64,000 bases of DNA from Novosphingobium nitrogenifigens DSM 19370 (GCF_000192575.1 NZ_GL876933.1:401796-465795), one strand, 5' to 3'; positions 54,630 through 63,410 are shown, numbered from the stretch's first letter. The notes: generated by a model not told the origin, from the letters alone. Program-made: numbers and translations.

Positions 54630-55283
54630 CCCACAATCGCGATTGTCAGCCAAAAAGGCGGCGCTGGGAAAACCACATTGGCTATCCATCTTGCCGCCGC
54701 CGCAGAGCTTGCGGGAGAGACAGCGCTCGTCATTGATGTCGATCCACAGGCCACGGCCAGCCAATGGGCCGCGTGGCGCAATGGCGCTGCCCCTGAAGTC
54801 ATCGACAGCGCGCCGCCGCGCATTGCGGCCAAGGTTGAGGCGGCCAAAGCGCAAGGGGCCACATTCATCGTGGTCGACACGCCGCCCCATGCCGACACGG
54901 CGGCCACGCGCGCCGTTGAGGTGGCTGATCTGGTGCTGATCCCTTGTCGCCCCAGCGCCTTTGATCTGGCTGCGATCAGGACCACCATCCAGTTGGTGCG
55001 GCTCTTGGGCAAGCCAGCCTTTGTGGTGTTCACCGCCGGTCCGGCCCATGCGGCCAAAATGTATGCCGAGGCGGCCGAGTTGATCCTTGGCTTTGGGGTC
55101 GATGTCTGCCCCTACACCATCCCCGACCGCGCCATTTACCGCCATGCCAGTGCCGCTGGGCAAACCGTGATGGAGGCCGAGGCTGACAGTAAAGCCGCTG
55201 GCGAGATCGCACAGATCCATATGTGGGCCTGTGCGCAAGTGGACATGTGCACAGGTGCACATGTGGGGAGTGGCAAGGCATGA
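54627..55283 (+). CDS. parA: ParA-type partition ATPase
   Basis: A 218-residue Walker-type ATPase for plasmid partition. The deviant Walker A SQKGGAGKTTLAIH is at residues 8-21. VIDVDPQATASQW and FIVVDTPPHAD follow, and the sequence lacks the N-terminal DNA-binding domain of larger ParA proteins, so it is a short (type Ib) ParA. AAGGAT precedes the ATG. Its stop overlaps the next gene start. CACATGTG palindromes lie at both ends of the gene. Confidence 0.92.
   Translation: MPTIAIVSQKGGAGKTTLAIHLAAAAELAGETALVIDVDPQATASQWAAWRNGAAPEVIDSAPPRIAAKVEAAKAQGATFIVVDTPPHADTAATRAVEVADLVLIPCRPSAFDLAAIRTTIQLVRLLGKPAFVVFTAGPAHAAKMYAEAAELILGFGVDVCPYTIPDRAIYRHASAAGQTVMEAEADSKAAGEIAQIHMWACAQVDMCTGAHVGSGKA
55243..55268. 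promoter_or_regulatory. Palindromic site at the 3' end of parA
   Basis: ACATGTGCAC (55243-55252) and GTGCACATGT (55255-55264) form a perfect 10-bp inverted repeat with only two bases between; a third CCATATGTGGG lies 25 bases upstream. The same CACATGTG words occur before the gene. Confidence 0.65.
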
Positions 55284-55543
55284 GCCGGTTTGGAAATCTC
55301 GCCGACAGACCGAGCAGTGGCATTGTGGAAACGACACCAATGAAGCCTGCTGTCGAGGTACCGGCAGCCGGACCTGCGCCGAGCCGTGCCGGGCGCAAGG
55401 TTATATCGGGCTACTTCAGTCCGGAAATGTCGCTAGCGCTGCACATGTGCGCCCGCCGCGCAGGGATCAGTTTACAGGCCTTAATGGCTGAGGCCTTCAA
55501 CGATGTGCTGCGCAAGCATGGTGAAAGCCCGGTCGGGGAATGA
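55280..55543 (+). CDS. ParG-like ribbon-helix-helix partition protein
   Basis: An 87-residue protein. An unstructured N-terminal tail (about 1-40) is followed by an RHH domain (GYFSPEMSLALHMCARRAGISLQALMAEAFNDVLRKHG). This size and layout match centromere-binding partners of short ParA ATPases. The ATG at 55280 overlaps the parA stop (ATGA). It is the likely binder of the CACATGTG sites. Confidence 0.8.
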   Translation: MSRFGNLADRPSSGIVETTPMKPAVEVPAAGPAPSRAGRKVISGYFSPEMSLALHMCARRAGISLQALMAEAFNDVLRKHGESPVGE

Positions 55544-55685
55544 CTGGGGTTGGCGGCAAAGGCCTGTTGAAAGAAGCAGCCCAGGGCGTTCTATTGCACC
55601 CCGTGCGGCAAGCGGGCCCAACTGTTGCGGCCAAAAATTCTAACCCGATCAAGCAAACTAGCCCTCTGCCTCAAGGACAACAGGT

Positions 55686-55961
55686 ATGAAGCGTACACCA
55701 CCTAACTACCCTCGACGGACCGTGCGGATTGCTGTCGAGTATTTGCAGAGCCACCCCTTGGCGATAGCCAACCGCGCCGAGCACGACAAAATCATCATTC
55801 TGCGAGCCGGCAAACCGCATCGTGTCATCATGAAGCACGACTATTATATCCTGCTCCTCAAACGAGCCGGGCGGATAGGCGACGCACAATGCGCGCGCCG
55901 GCAGCCAAGTCGGTTGTTGATGGGTCGGTCTGGCAGTCGACGGCGGCTGATATCAAATTGA
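55686..55961 (+). CDS. Hypothetical protein with Phd/YefM-like core
   Basis: A 91-residue ORF. The stretch EHDKIIILRAGKPHRVIMKHDYYILLL resembles the GKPVAVL turn of Phd/YefM antitoxins, a loose resemblance only. The C-terminal 30 residues (after about 61) look frame-shifted and basic. An overlapping plus-1 frame (55889-56116) continues. Toxin partner not seen. Confidence 0.4.
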   Translation: MKRTPPNYPRRTVRIAVEYLQSHPLAIANRAEHDKIIILRAGKPHRVIMKHDYYILLLKRAGRIGDAQCARRQPSRLLMGRSGSRRRLISN

Positions 55962-56116
55962 TGGCGGCCGCCGCATCGCATATTCATGGGCACTGGCATG
56001 AACAAAGTGGCTTCCTGGTGCCCCAATGCGCCCTAATTACCGACGTTCACGGCTCGAAGTCGGCTTGTCAGAAACTGCATTTTGTTCATGCGGTTTTGAA
56101 GCTTCCAAACGGTTAA
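55889..56116 (+). CDS. Hypothetical overlapping ORF, possible frameshift remnant
   Basis: A 75-residue ORF in another frame overlapping the 3' end of the preceding ORF by 73 bases. WQSTAADIKLMAAAASHIHGHWHEQSGFLV looks like protein, which suggests that the two ORFs were once one gene. No family recognised. Confidence 0.3.
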   Translation: MRAPAAKSVVDGSVWQSTAADIKLMAAAASHIHGHWHEQSGFLVPQCALITDVHGSKSACQKLHFVHAVLKLPNG

Positions 56117-56283
56117 CTCTGGCCGATTGCGGACTGATCGCGTTCGGCAATGGGGCATCTGAGTTCCGTACGATCGAAGAAGCAAATGACTTTGATCGAG
56201 TGGCTGACGGGACTGCAACAATGGTTCTTCTGGACTAATAGCGGTCCGTCGTGAAAGGTAAGCCGCTTAACCGGGGGTTGAAT

Positions 56284-56628
56284 ATGACCGACGATGGCGC
56301 GCGACCTGCGCGCGATATCCATCTGCTGACGACCGAGGGCGTGCTCGTCGATCTCATCAGCGGCCGCGAGATATTGGTCAGCGGTAAAGGCTCGTTCTCG
56401 CTCCCCACGGACGATAGCCGCGCAGTGCTGGGCTGGTACCGCGACAATGGGGGCAGATGGGCGGCAAATCAAAGGGCCGACGACATCGAGGCCATCATCG
56501 ACGCGGTCGCGACGCCGCCGCCTGCTTTGGAGGAGGCGGCGAACGTCGGGACGGTCGCGACGAAGCGGTCGCTAAAGCTGGTCCGGATGGTCGCACATCG
56601 GTTCGCCGGGCTGCATGTGCATGGGTAA
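56284..56628 (+). pseudogene. N-terminal fragment of interrupted ATPase (ends at in-frame TAA)
   Basis: A 114-codon fragment in the same frame as the large ATPase that follows. It ends KLVRMVAHRFAGLHVHG and then TAA at 56626-56628; the frame resumes with PTDTPDPFVFRPSSDVTLFEG and Walker A. The fragment supplies the first beta strand of the RecF/Rad50-type head domain, so the split is not between two genes but inside one. Confidence 0.8.
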
Positions 56629-56652
56629 CCTACTGATACCCCGGATCCCTTC

Positions 56653-59600
56653 GTGTTCAGACCCAGTTCGGACGTGACGTTGTTCGAGGGGGCGAACGGA
56701 TCGGGGAAGACGTCGATCCTCAACGCCATCATCTGGTGCATCACTGGGCATCTGATCCGTTCCCAGCGCACACCCGAATCGGGGATGACCGAATTCCCGT
56801 GCGAGGTCACGCGAGCGGACGGGAACGTGACCGTACACCCGATGTCCTCCGTCACGCCGATGCCCAACGCCGGGAGCGAACTGCCCGAAGACGGGAAGCC
56901 GATTCCCGCCGATACTTGGGTAGAGCTGATCTTCGCCGATCGCGAAGGCACCGAACTGCCGCCGATCCGTCGCCATCAGACGCGCAACTCGCGTGGCAAG
57001 CTGCAGGAATCGGAACCGAACCTTGATGCGCTGGGCGTCGATCCGATTGCATGGCGCATCGCGACTACTATGCCCGCGATGCTACCGTTCCTGGCGGTTG
57101 GATCGACATCGCAGCTCGGCACCGCCGTCGCGCGACTGACCGGCCTTGCGGACCTGGTCGATCTTGCCAAGCACGCAGAGAAGGCAGCCGAACGGATAAC
57201 CAAGCGGTCGACCAAGGAAATCGAGGCTGAGATCGACCAGATCGGCGATCGATATGCCCAGCATGTCGCCGACCTCGCGTCGGTGATCTCGGAGAATCCT
57301 GACATTGGGTTTGCCGGCGATGTGCCGGAGATCAATGCGGAGGATGCCGGCCAGCGCCTTGCGGACATCGCGATACACTTCGCCCAGGCCAAGGCGAACG
57401 GCTTGGCCACGGCACAGAGCGTCCTCGGTGCCGGGTTCGATCCGCAGCAAAAGGCGGCCCGGGACGATCTCGAACGCAGCATCCGACCGGCGATCGAGCA
57501 GTTAGCTCAGGTCGGGAATCTTCCGTCCATCGCCCGGCTGTCGCGTCTCTCGCTCGAGGCGGCGCAGGTGGCGGCCGTGGATGGCTGGTTCGAGCAGGTG
57601 CACGCCGAGGCGGCGAAATTGGCAGAACTGGCGGAGAGCCCCGACCGCGCGAAGCGGGCGCAGCTTTATGCGCTCGTATCGACCTGGATCCATCAGCACG
57701 ATCACGCCGCCGACGGCCGTTGTCCCGTTTGCACCGCGGACCTGCGGGGTGCGTGCGATCCAGTAACCGGATTGGCTGTGGCCGACCATCTGGTCGAAGC
57801 GGAGACGAGCCGAGAACTGATCGCCCAAACCGTCGCGCAGTGGGCCTCACGGTGGCACGGTCAGTTGCTTCAGCAACTGCCAGAGGCGATCATCGGCGAG
57901 GCCCGTGCCGATCTTCCCTCCCTACCCGCCGAACTGCTGGTGACCGGCATGACCGCCGAACTGTATGCCACAGAGGGGTTCAGCGGTTCCCTTTCCGCTC
58001 TGGCGGAGGACAGCAACATGCTCGTCGCCGAGATGGCCGCCAACCTTCCGCCGTTCGAGGAGCCGTCAACCCGTTCGCTACCGGCAAGCGTAGCGGGCCA
58101 CGCGGGCACGCTCCTAACCCTGATGAAACGGGTCGATAGGGCCATCGCGTTCGCGAAGTGGCGCACGGCCCATACCGCCGAACTGCTTGGGTTCATCCTA
58201 GCAATTCGGAAGGGCGATAGCTGCGGGCAGAATGCAGAGAGAGCGATCGGACGTCGCCTCAAGACCCTGCTGAAGATCGTGGAAAGCGTTGCGCCGCTGA
58301 ACACGGCGGGCACTTGCATCGTTCGCATGGAGGCCGCTCGCTCCGAGCGGGCGAAGAAGTTCGATCGTTTGGTGCTGTGCGGCCGGGCAGCCGCAGGTCT
58401 GCAAGCACTGATGCCTCTCGGCACGCTCGCGCAAGCGCAGGTCGATAGCCTTCGCTCGATCCTGCAGACGCGATGCGACCACTGGCGCAACCATATGTAC
58501 CAAAACGCGACCACCTACGCGCCCGATCTGACCGGCACGGTAATGGACGCCAAAGGAATTCTCGGATTGCAGGTCGGTCGCGACGGTGTGAACGCTCCGG
58601 CCCAGCACATTTCCAACGCGTCGGCACTTCGGGGCGCACTGCTGGGCTTCTTTCTAGCCTTCCGCGAGCATGTTCTCAAACAGCGCGGAGGCCTGCTCAC
58701 GCTGGTGCTCGACGATCCGCAGGAACTGCTCGACAATGACAACCGCGAGCGGCTCGCGCGAGGGCTATCTGGGCTAGCCGCCAATGCGCAGTTACTCATC
58801 ACTACACACGATCGCAAATTCGCGCGCTGCCTGGTTGCCGAAAGGCGCGACCGGGCGGAGCACCTTTCAGTGCATCCGGTAAACTCTGTACATCCCACAG
58901 TATTCGTCGCGCCTGCGCAGGAGGAAGTGGATCGCAAGCGGGTGATATTCCTCGAGTCCGACGACAACCACTGTGCCGCGCAAGATTATGCATCGGATTT
59001 GCGGGTATTTCTGGAGGCGCGCCTCGGCGACCTCTTCGACAGCATCGCGCATCCCGCCTACACCACTGCGACCAAGGCGCTCACACTCATCCCGCTGGTC
59101 GATCGGCTTCGCGGGTTGGTGACGGGCGGCTCCGGCGAACTCTTCAGACATCCGCTGGTAAAGCAGTTCGTGGACGATAGTGCCTTCGCAGAAGGTGCCG
59201 AAGCGCGACGGGTGCTGAACGAGTCGCATCACGATAAGGCGTCGATCACCTATATGGACGTCAAGCGACTCGACCCGATCTTTGCTCGTCTGAGGACAAA
59301 CGTCGAAAAGGTGCACCAGCAGTTCCGTCTTCATCGCTGGCGCGAGCCGCTGGAGGAGACGAATATCGATACGACGAACGTAGTTGCGCTCCGGCCATTT
59401 ATAGCGCCAACCATCAGTGTCCCCATCTGCCCGGACATCGCGGCTTTCATGGGATCGTCCCCATCGGGCGGCTCGCAGGACGTGTCGGAGGAGACGCTTG
59501 AAGGTGCCTGGTTCGAAGAGAAGTCGCTGTATTTCGTCCGCGGCGACAGCCTGGGCTTCGCGATCCCTTCTGGCTCGGTCGCCATCGTCGAGGCGGAGCC

Positions 59601-60192
59601 CTATCCGGGTCGCGACCACAATCTGGTGATCGCGCGGAACAAGGGAAAGACCTTTGCGCGGCGGCTCGCCAGGTCACCCGGATCGATCGGAATTTCGCTG
59701 TCAGCACAGATGCCCGACCCTCGCAACAGCCGACCTACGCTGACTTTCGACGAAAGCAAGATCCGCCTGTACCGCATCGTTGGCGCCGTCTTCACGAACA
59801 TGGCACCGCCGGCTGGCGGTGGCGAGGCCACTCCCATCGACGACGTGGCGGAACTCCACACTGTGCAGGTCGCATATCGAGTGAAGGAGGACAGTGCGAT
59901 CCCGCTGGCGCTGCCGGGACAGATCATCCTCGGCGGTGCTGAACTGACGCCTGGCGAGCTCGACGGTTGGGTCGGTAGGCTTGTGGCAGTGACGCTGGAG
60001 GACGGGGCTAGTATCTTCAAACGCGTCGGCAGTCGGCTGCCCGGCGGGCTCGGCCATCTACGGCAGTTCGAGACTATCGGTGGTCTTGGCGCCTCAATGG
60101 TCGTCGCGACGGAAGCGGTTGGCAGCGGTGACGACGTGCCGCTCATGATCTCGGCGCGTCGCGTGATCGGCGTCCTCTACGACTCAGGCTAG
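56653..60192 (+). CDS. Giant Rad50/RecF-like ATPase with zinc-hook motif and S24-like C terminus
   Basis: A 1179-residue frame; GTG at 56653 is the only plausible restart. Domains: Walker A GANGSGKTS (13-21); a long helical region with CPVC at 357-360, placed like a Rad50/SbcC zinc hook; signature region ASALRGALLGFF; Walker B LVLDDPQELLD (Asp 687/688); H-loop TTHD (His 719). After a linker (about 740-940) the C terminus (960-1050) reads YFVRGDSLGFAIPSGSVAIVEAE with Ser 966, then FARRLAR, very like an S24/LexA peptidase; the expected Lys appears as Arg. Not a family I recognise. A restart at 56653 would lack strand 1, so this copy may be inactive. Confidence 0.8.
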   Translation: MFRPSSDVTLFEGANGSGKTSILNAIIWCITGHLIRSQRTPESGMTEFPCEVTRADGNVTVHPMSSVTPMPNAGSELPEDGKPIPADTWVELIFADREGTELPPIRRHQTRNSRGKLQESEPNLDALGVDPIAWRIATTMPAMLPFLAVGSTSQLGTAVARLTGLADLVDLAKHAEKAAERITKRSTKEIEAEIDQIGDRYAQHVADLASVISENPDIGFAGDVPEINAEDAGQRLADIAIHFAQAKANGLATAQSVLGAGFDPQQKAARDDLERSIRPAIEQLAQVGNLPSIARLSRLSLEAAQVAAVDGWFEQVHAEAAKLAELAESPDRAKRAQLYALVSTWIHQHDHAADGRCPVCTADLRGACDPVTGLAVADHLVEAETSRELIAQTVAQWASRWHGQLLQQLPEAIIGEARADLPSLPAELLVTGMTAELYATEGFSGSLSALAEDSNMLVAEMAANLPPFEEPSTRSLPASVAGHAGTLLTLMKRVDRAIAFAKWRTAHTAELLGFILAIRKGDSCGQNAERAIGRRLKTLLKIVESVAPLNTAGTCIVRMEAARSERAKKFDRLVLCGRAAAGLQALMPLGTLAQAQVDSLRSILQTRCDHWRNHMYQNATTYAPDLTGTVMDAKGILGLQVGRDGVNAPAQHISNASALRGALLGFFLAFREHVLKQRGGLLTLVLDDPQELLDNDNRERLARGLSGLAANAQLLITTHDRKFARCLVAERRDRAEHLSVHPVNSVHPTVFVAPAQEEVDRKRVIFLESDDNHCAAQDYASDLRVFLEARLGDLFDSIAHPAYTTATKALTLIPLVDRLRGLVTGGSGELFRHPLVKQFVDDSAFAEGAEARRVLNESHHDKASITYMDVKRLDPIFARLRTNVEKVHQQFRLHRWREPLEETNIDTTNVVALRPFIAPTISVPICPDIAAFMGSSPSGGSQDVSEETLEGAWFEEKSLYFVRGDSLGFAIPSGSVAIVEAEPYPGRDHNLVIARNKGKTFARRLARSPGSIGISLSAQMPDPRNSRPTLTFDESKIRLYRIVGAVFTNMAPPAGGGEATPIDDVAELHTVQVAYRVKEDSAIPLALPGQIILGGAELTPGELDGWVGRLVAVTLEDGASIFKRVGSRLPGGLGHLRQFETIGGLGASMVVATEAVGSGDDVPLMISARRVIGVLYDSG

Positions 60193-60244
60193 AAATAAGC
60201 GAGCGGCAACAGGAGGACGGAATGGCGTGGATGGCTTAAGACGC

Positions 60245-60276
60245 CCTAAAAGCCGCCGTTTGGCGGCTCCTTTAGG
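60245..60276. terminator. Hairpin after the ATPase gene
   Basis: CCTAAA-AGCCGCC, loop GTTT, GGCGGCT-cc-TTTAGG: a 13-pair stem with two unpaired C. It lies about 50 bases after the stop, with no strong T run. Confidence 0.55.
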
Positions 60277-60342
60277 CTCGTCGAAACCGCCCCTTCATTC
60301 AGGTGAGTGTGCCAAAGTCCAGCGGCCCTTTCCAGACCGATC

Positions 60343-60900
60343 TCATGCGATCTCTGCCATCAATCGCGCCGCGCCACCTTCCGATAATGCTGGCAAAGCC
60401 AGGACGACGGAGGTGGCGATCTGTCGTTCCGGCACATGCCAATACGTCTTGAGCAGCGGGCCTGTTGCGGCTTCGGGCACCAATTCGAAGCCATGGCGCT
60501 GATAGAACCGGATCGCCCAGTTGGCTGCCGCCCAAGTGCCGATCAAAACCGGCGTCTCGTCTGCGCCGCGCAGATGGGCGATAAGCCGGGATCCGACCCC
60601 ATGGCCTTGCCATTCGGGCAGGACATAGGCGTGACGGATCAGGCGGACATTCTTGACATGCTGGATGCCCATCACGCCGACCAGTTCATCTTGCACCGCA
60701 AAGCCAGAAAAGGCCACGCCCTCGGCCATTTCCGACTGGAGTTCGCCAAGCGGCATATAGGGTTCATGCCAGCGATCCGGGGGAATCACGCCTCGGTAGG
60801 CCTCAGCCGCGAGGTTAATGATCCGCAGGATCGTCGACACATCGTCTGCATCGCATAGCCGGATCGTATCTGTCGGAGCATTTTCGTTTGTCGGGTTCAT
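60343..60900 (-). CDS. GNAT family N-acetyltransferase
   Basis: A 185-residue acetyltransferase. The acetyl-CoA loop is YVLPEWQGHGVGSRLIAHL (about 90-108), preceded by RLIRHA and followed by NWAIRFYQRHGFELV. It resembles enzymes acting on small amine-containing compounds, but the substrate is unknown. It lies 71 bases downstream of the AraC gene on the same strand and is likely regulated with it. Confidence 0.88.
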   Translation of the reverse strand: MNPTNENAPTDTIRLCDADDVSTILRIINLAAEAYRGVIPPDRWHEPYMPLGELQSEMAEGVAFSGFAVQDELVGVMGIQHVKNVRLIRHAYVLPEWQGHGVGSRLIAHLRGADETPVLIGTWAAANWAIRFYQRHGFELVPEAATGPLLKTYWHVPERQIATSVVLALPALSEGGAARLMAEIA

Positions 60901-60971
60901 AAGGCACCTTCCTGTGATCCGGCGATCATGCAGAAGGCGTCCGGGACCGTCTTGAACGATATTGCAATGGA

Positions 60972-61796
60972 TCAGCGCATTGCGGCGGCATAGGCTCCTG
61001 GGGTCAGCCCATAGCGGCGGGTGAAGCTGCGGTGGAAATGGCTCTGATCGGCAAATCCGGTGTCGATGGCAGCGTCGGCAAGGTCGGCCCCATGACGGAT
61101 CATTGACCGTGCGATGTCCAGCCGACGCTGCGTCACATAGCCATGCGGTGTCAAACCGGTATATTTGGCGAACCCACGCAAGAGTTGAAAACGACTCAGT
61201 CCAGCTTGGTTCGCCAAATCCTCTAGCGTGTGCCGCGCGGCCGGGGCATCATCGATCCACGCCCGAACTTGGCGTAAGCACGGCATTTCGCGCGATTTCT
61301 CGGGCGCATCCTGCAAAAGTCCGGCAATCATCAGGATGAACTGTTCGTTGGCGGTCTCTTCATCCCCACATCGAAACGCGGCATGCGCGGCGATAAAGCG
61401 GTCTATGGTAAGCGGATCGCGGATAACGGGGCTGGCAAACTCCATCTCCGCTGATTTTCCTTCACGGATGTCGCGCGTCACCTCACTCACCTTCTCTGGC
61501 GCGAGATAGAGCATCGCCCAGGTCCGGCTATCACCGATGGGTGCGCCATCGTGTACCTCGCCGGGGTTTACGGTGATAAGATCGCCGACACCGGCCTCGA
61601 CCGTCCCGCGACCGCTCCATGAACGCTGGGCGCCAGCAAGAAGGATGCCGATGCCATATTCCTCGTGGGTGTGGCGAACAAAAGTCTTCCCAGACCTCGC
61701 CTTCACGGCCACCACGCCTCGACCGGCCATCGACTGAATGGAGAAAGCATTGCTAGGCATGGCTGTCATCATGGGCCACGGCTCCATGCGTCGCAA
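60972..61796 (-). CDS. AraC-family transcriptional regulator
   Basis: A 274-residue activator. The N-terminal cupin domain (about 25-120) contains TFVRHTHEEYGIGILLAGAQRS and VNPGEVHDG. The C-terminal double helix-turn-helix (about 175-274) has LEDLANQAGLSRFQLLRGFAKYTGLTPHGYV and GFADQSHFHRSFTRRYGLTPGAY. ATG codons at 61772 and 61769 are alternative starts. It is upstream of the acetyltransferase in the same direction and may control it. Confidence 0.9.
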   Translation of the reverse strand: MRRMEPWPMMTAMPSNAFSIQSMAGRGVVAVKARSGKTFVRHTHEEYGIGILLAGAQRSWSGRGTVEAGVGDLITVNPGEVHDGAPIGDSRTWAMLYLAPEKVSEVTRDIREGKSAEMEFASPVIRDPLTIDRFIAAHAAFRCGDEETANEQFILMIAGLLQDAPEKSREMPCLRQVRAWIDDAPAARHTLEDLANQAGLSRFQLLRGFAKYTGLTPHGYVTQRRLDIARSMIRHGADLADAAIDTGFADQSHFHRSFTRRYGLTPGAYAAAMR

Positions 61797-62039
61797 GGTT
61801 TAGAACAGTTCGGTAATCAACCAGAAGGTTGCTGGCTGGGCCGAGCTTTTGCCGAGAGTGGACACGTACGCCGCCAAAAACTGACGTTCGCCGCCCAGCA
61901 CGTGTTCTCTCAAAGCTGTCTTTCGTTCACCGCCAGTTGGCCGTTGTTTGACCTGCACTTTACCTCGCGATTTCCAGCTATCCGATCCTGATGAAACACC
62001 ATAAAACCGTCCTGAATGAGAGCATTGGAGAAATTGGCA

Positions 62040-63197
62040 ATGATCAGGGCCTGTAATTGGCGATGGCTTACCGCGATGTTGGTCGTGCTCGGCGCCGTGA
62101 CATCCGCCAAGGCTAATCCGCCCCCCAGTGCGCCCATCAAACCCAGCTTCTCCTGCTCGGCCACCAGCACAGACATCGAGCGAGTGATCTGCAACATCAC
62201 CGACCTTGCCGACAGCGACAACACCATGGCATCGCTTTTCGCATTGAGCCGGGTGAGTGCTTTCGGATCCGGCCAGTCCAACGAATTGGCCGCCCAGCGT
62301 GAGGTGTTGAAGCAGATGCGTGACTGCGCGCGTCCCGCATCCAGCAGCGCCATCGCCGACTGCCTACGCGGGCGGTATGAGCAGCGCAACAATGATTTGG
62401 CGATTGCGGCCCTGATGCGCGCACCCGATGTGGCGCTGCCAGTGTTGCGCAGAACCGATCCGGCCTTTGCGCCGGTGTTCGAGGCTGTTTCGATCTGGGC
62501 GGCCGAGCCGGCGGGCGCCAATTGGGCGGATCCTGCCCTCAACGGTAAGCGCCAGCGTATCACCGCGCTTCTGACACCGTTGATGGCTAACCTTCTCTCC
62601 ACGGACAGCGGCCGGACTATGCTCTCCGATCCGGAAACCGGGGCGCAGACGGTGAAGGGGGTCGACGACATATTTGTCTCCGAGAATCGTTTCGCCATGT
62701 TCCTCAATGTGCTGGGGCCGTTCATGCCCGAGGATGACGGGCCGGTAACTAGCGGCAAGTCGCGACGCAGCCTGTCGTGTGCGGCAATCATCCGCCATCC
62801 AGCCCTGCTCGCCGCGACGGCATCAGCCTTTGGCTCGACGCTAGACAATTTCGTCCTCGATACCGATTGCGCCCAAACGCTACCGCCCATGCCGCAGCTT
62901 GCCGCGCTTGATGCCAAACTCAACCACGCCTGGCCCCAGTGCGAGGGCACCATACGCTTTGCCGCCTATCGCATTTACGCAACCGCACTCGATGCGGCGC
63001 GGCTTGGCATGGCGCCGCGTGATGAAAATGCCCGCGCCCCTAGCCGCCGCGGGGTCACGCCCGCCGACATCGCCGCCGCCCGCCGCGAACTTGCCGCGTC
63101 ATATCAGGCCAACCTCGGCAAGCCCCCGGCCACCGCCGCTGCCATGGCCGCCGATGCGATCAACGGTATATTAGCAAGCGCGCAGGAATGCGAATGA
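62040..63197 (+). CDS. Exported protein with LprI-like (DUF1311) N-terminal domain
   Basis: A 385-residue secreted protein with signal sequence (about 1-26, ending AKA). PSFSCSATSTDIERVICNITDLADSDN is the conserved start of LprI/DUF1311 lysozyme-inhibitor-like domains (paired Cys). The remaining 300 residues, with several Cys, have no recognised domain. GGAG ten bases upstream supports the ATG at 62040; 62016 lacks a ribosome binding site. Confidence 0.75.
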   Translation: MIRACNWRWLTAMLVVLGAVTSAKANPPPSAPIKPSFSCSATSTDIERVICNITDLADSDNTMASLFALSRVSAFGSGQSNELAAQREVLKQMRDCARPASSSAIADCLRGRYEQRNNDLAIAALMRAPDVALPVLRRTDPAFAPVFEAVSIWAAEPAGANWADPALNGKRQRITALLTPLMANLLSTDSGRTMLSDPETGAQTVKGVDDIFVSENRFAMFLNVLGPFMPEDDGPVTSGKSRRSLSCAAIIRHPALLAATASAFGSTLDNFVLDTDCAQTLPPMPQLAALDAKLNHAWPQCEGTIRFAAYRIYATALDAARLGMAPRDENARAPSRRGVTPADIAAARRELAASYQANLGKPPATAAAMAADAINGILASAQECE

Positions 63198-63410
63198 GGC
63201 CTACCGGTCACTGCAAAGGCCCGCGCGCCACGGAGGCCCGCAGGGTCGGTGTCTGGCGTGCCCGTGTGACGAAGTGAGATAAGATAAAGGCCGCCCCAAA
63301 TGCGGCCATTCGCCAATCAAAACTAGCTCGTTAGAACCTGCCATTTGTTCAGTTGGCTGGCCACGTTCTCCGACTTCATACTTTCGCCTACGATCGCTAT
63401 AGACGGCCCC
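63198..63410. other. Intergenic region with possible recombination edge (213 bp)
   Basis: A GGCCGC/GCGGCC hairpin at 63289-63307, followed on the minus strand by a T-rich run, could be a terminator. The right half joins directly to the truncated hydrolase; no insertion sequence is recognised. Confidence 0.4.

Noticed and set aside
56026..56238. 70-residue plus-strand frame before the ATPase
   Set aside because: Overlaps the better ORF at 55889 and has no ribosome binding site or recognisable domain.
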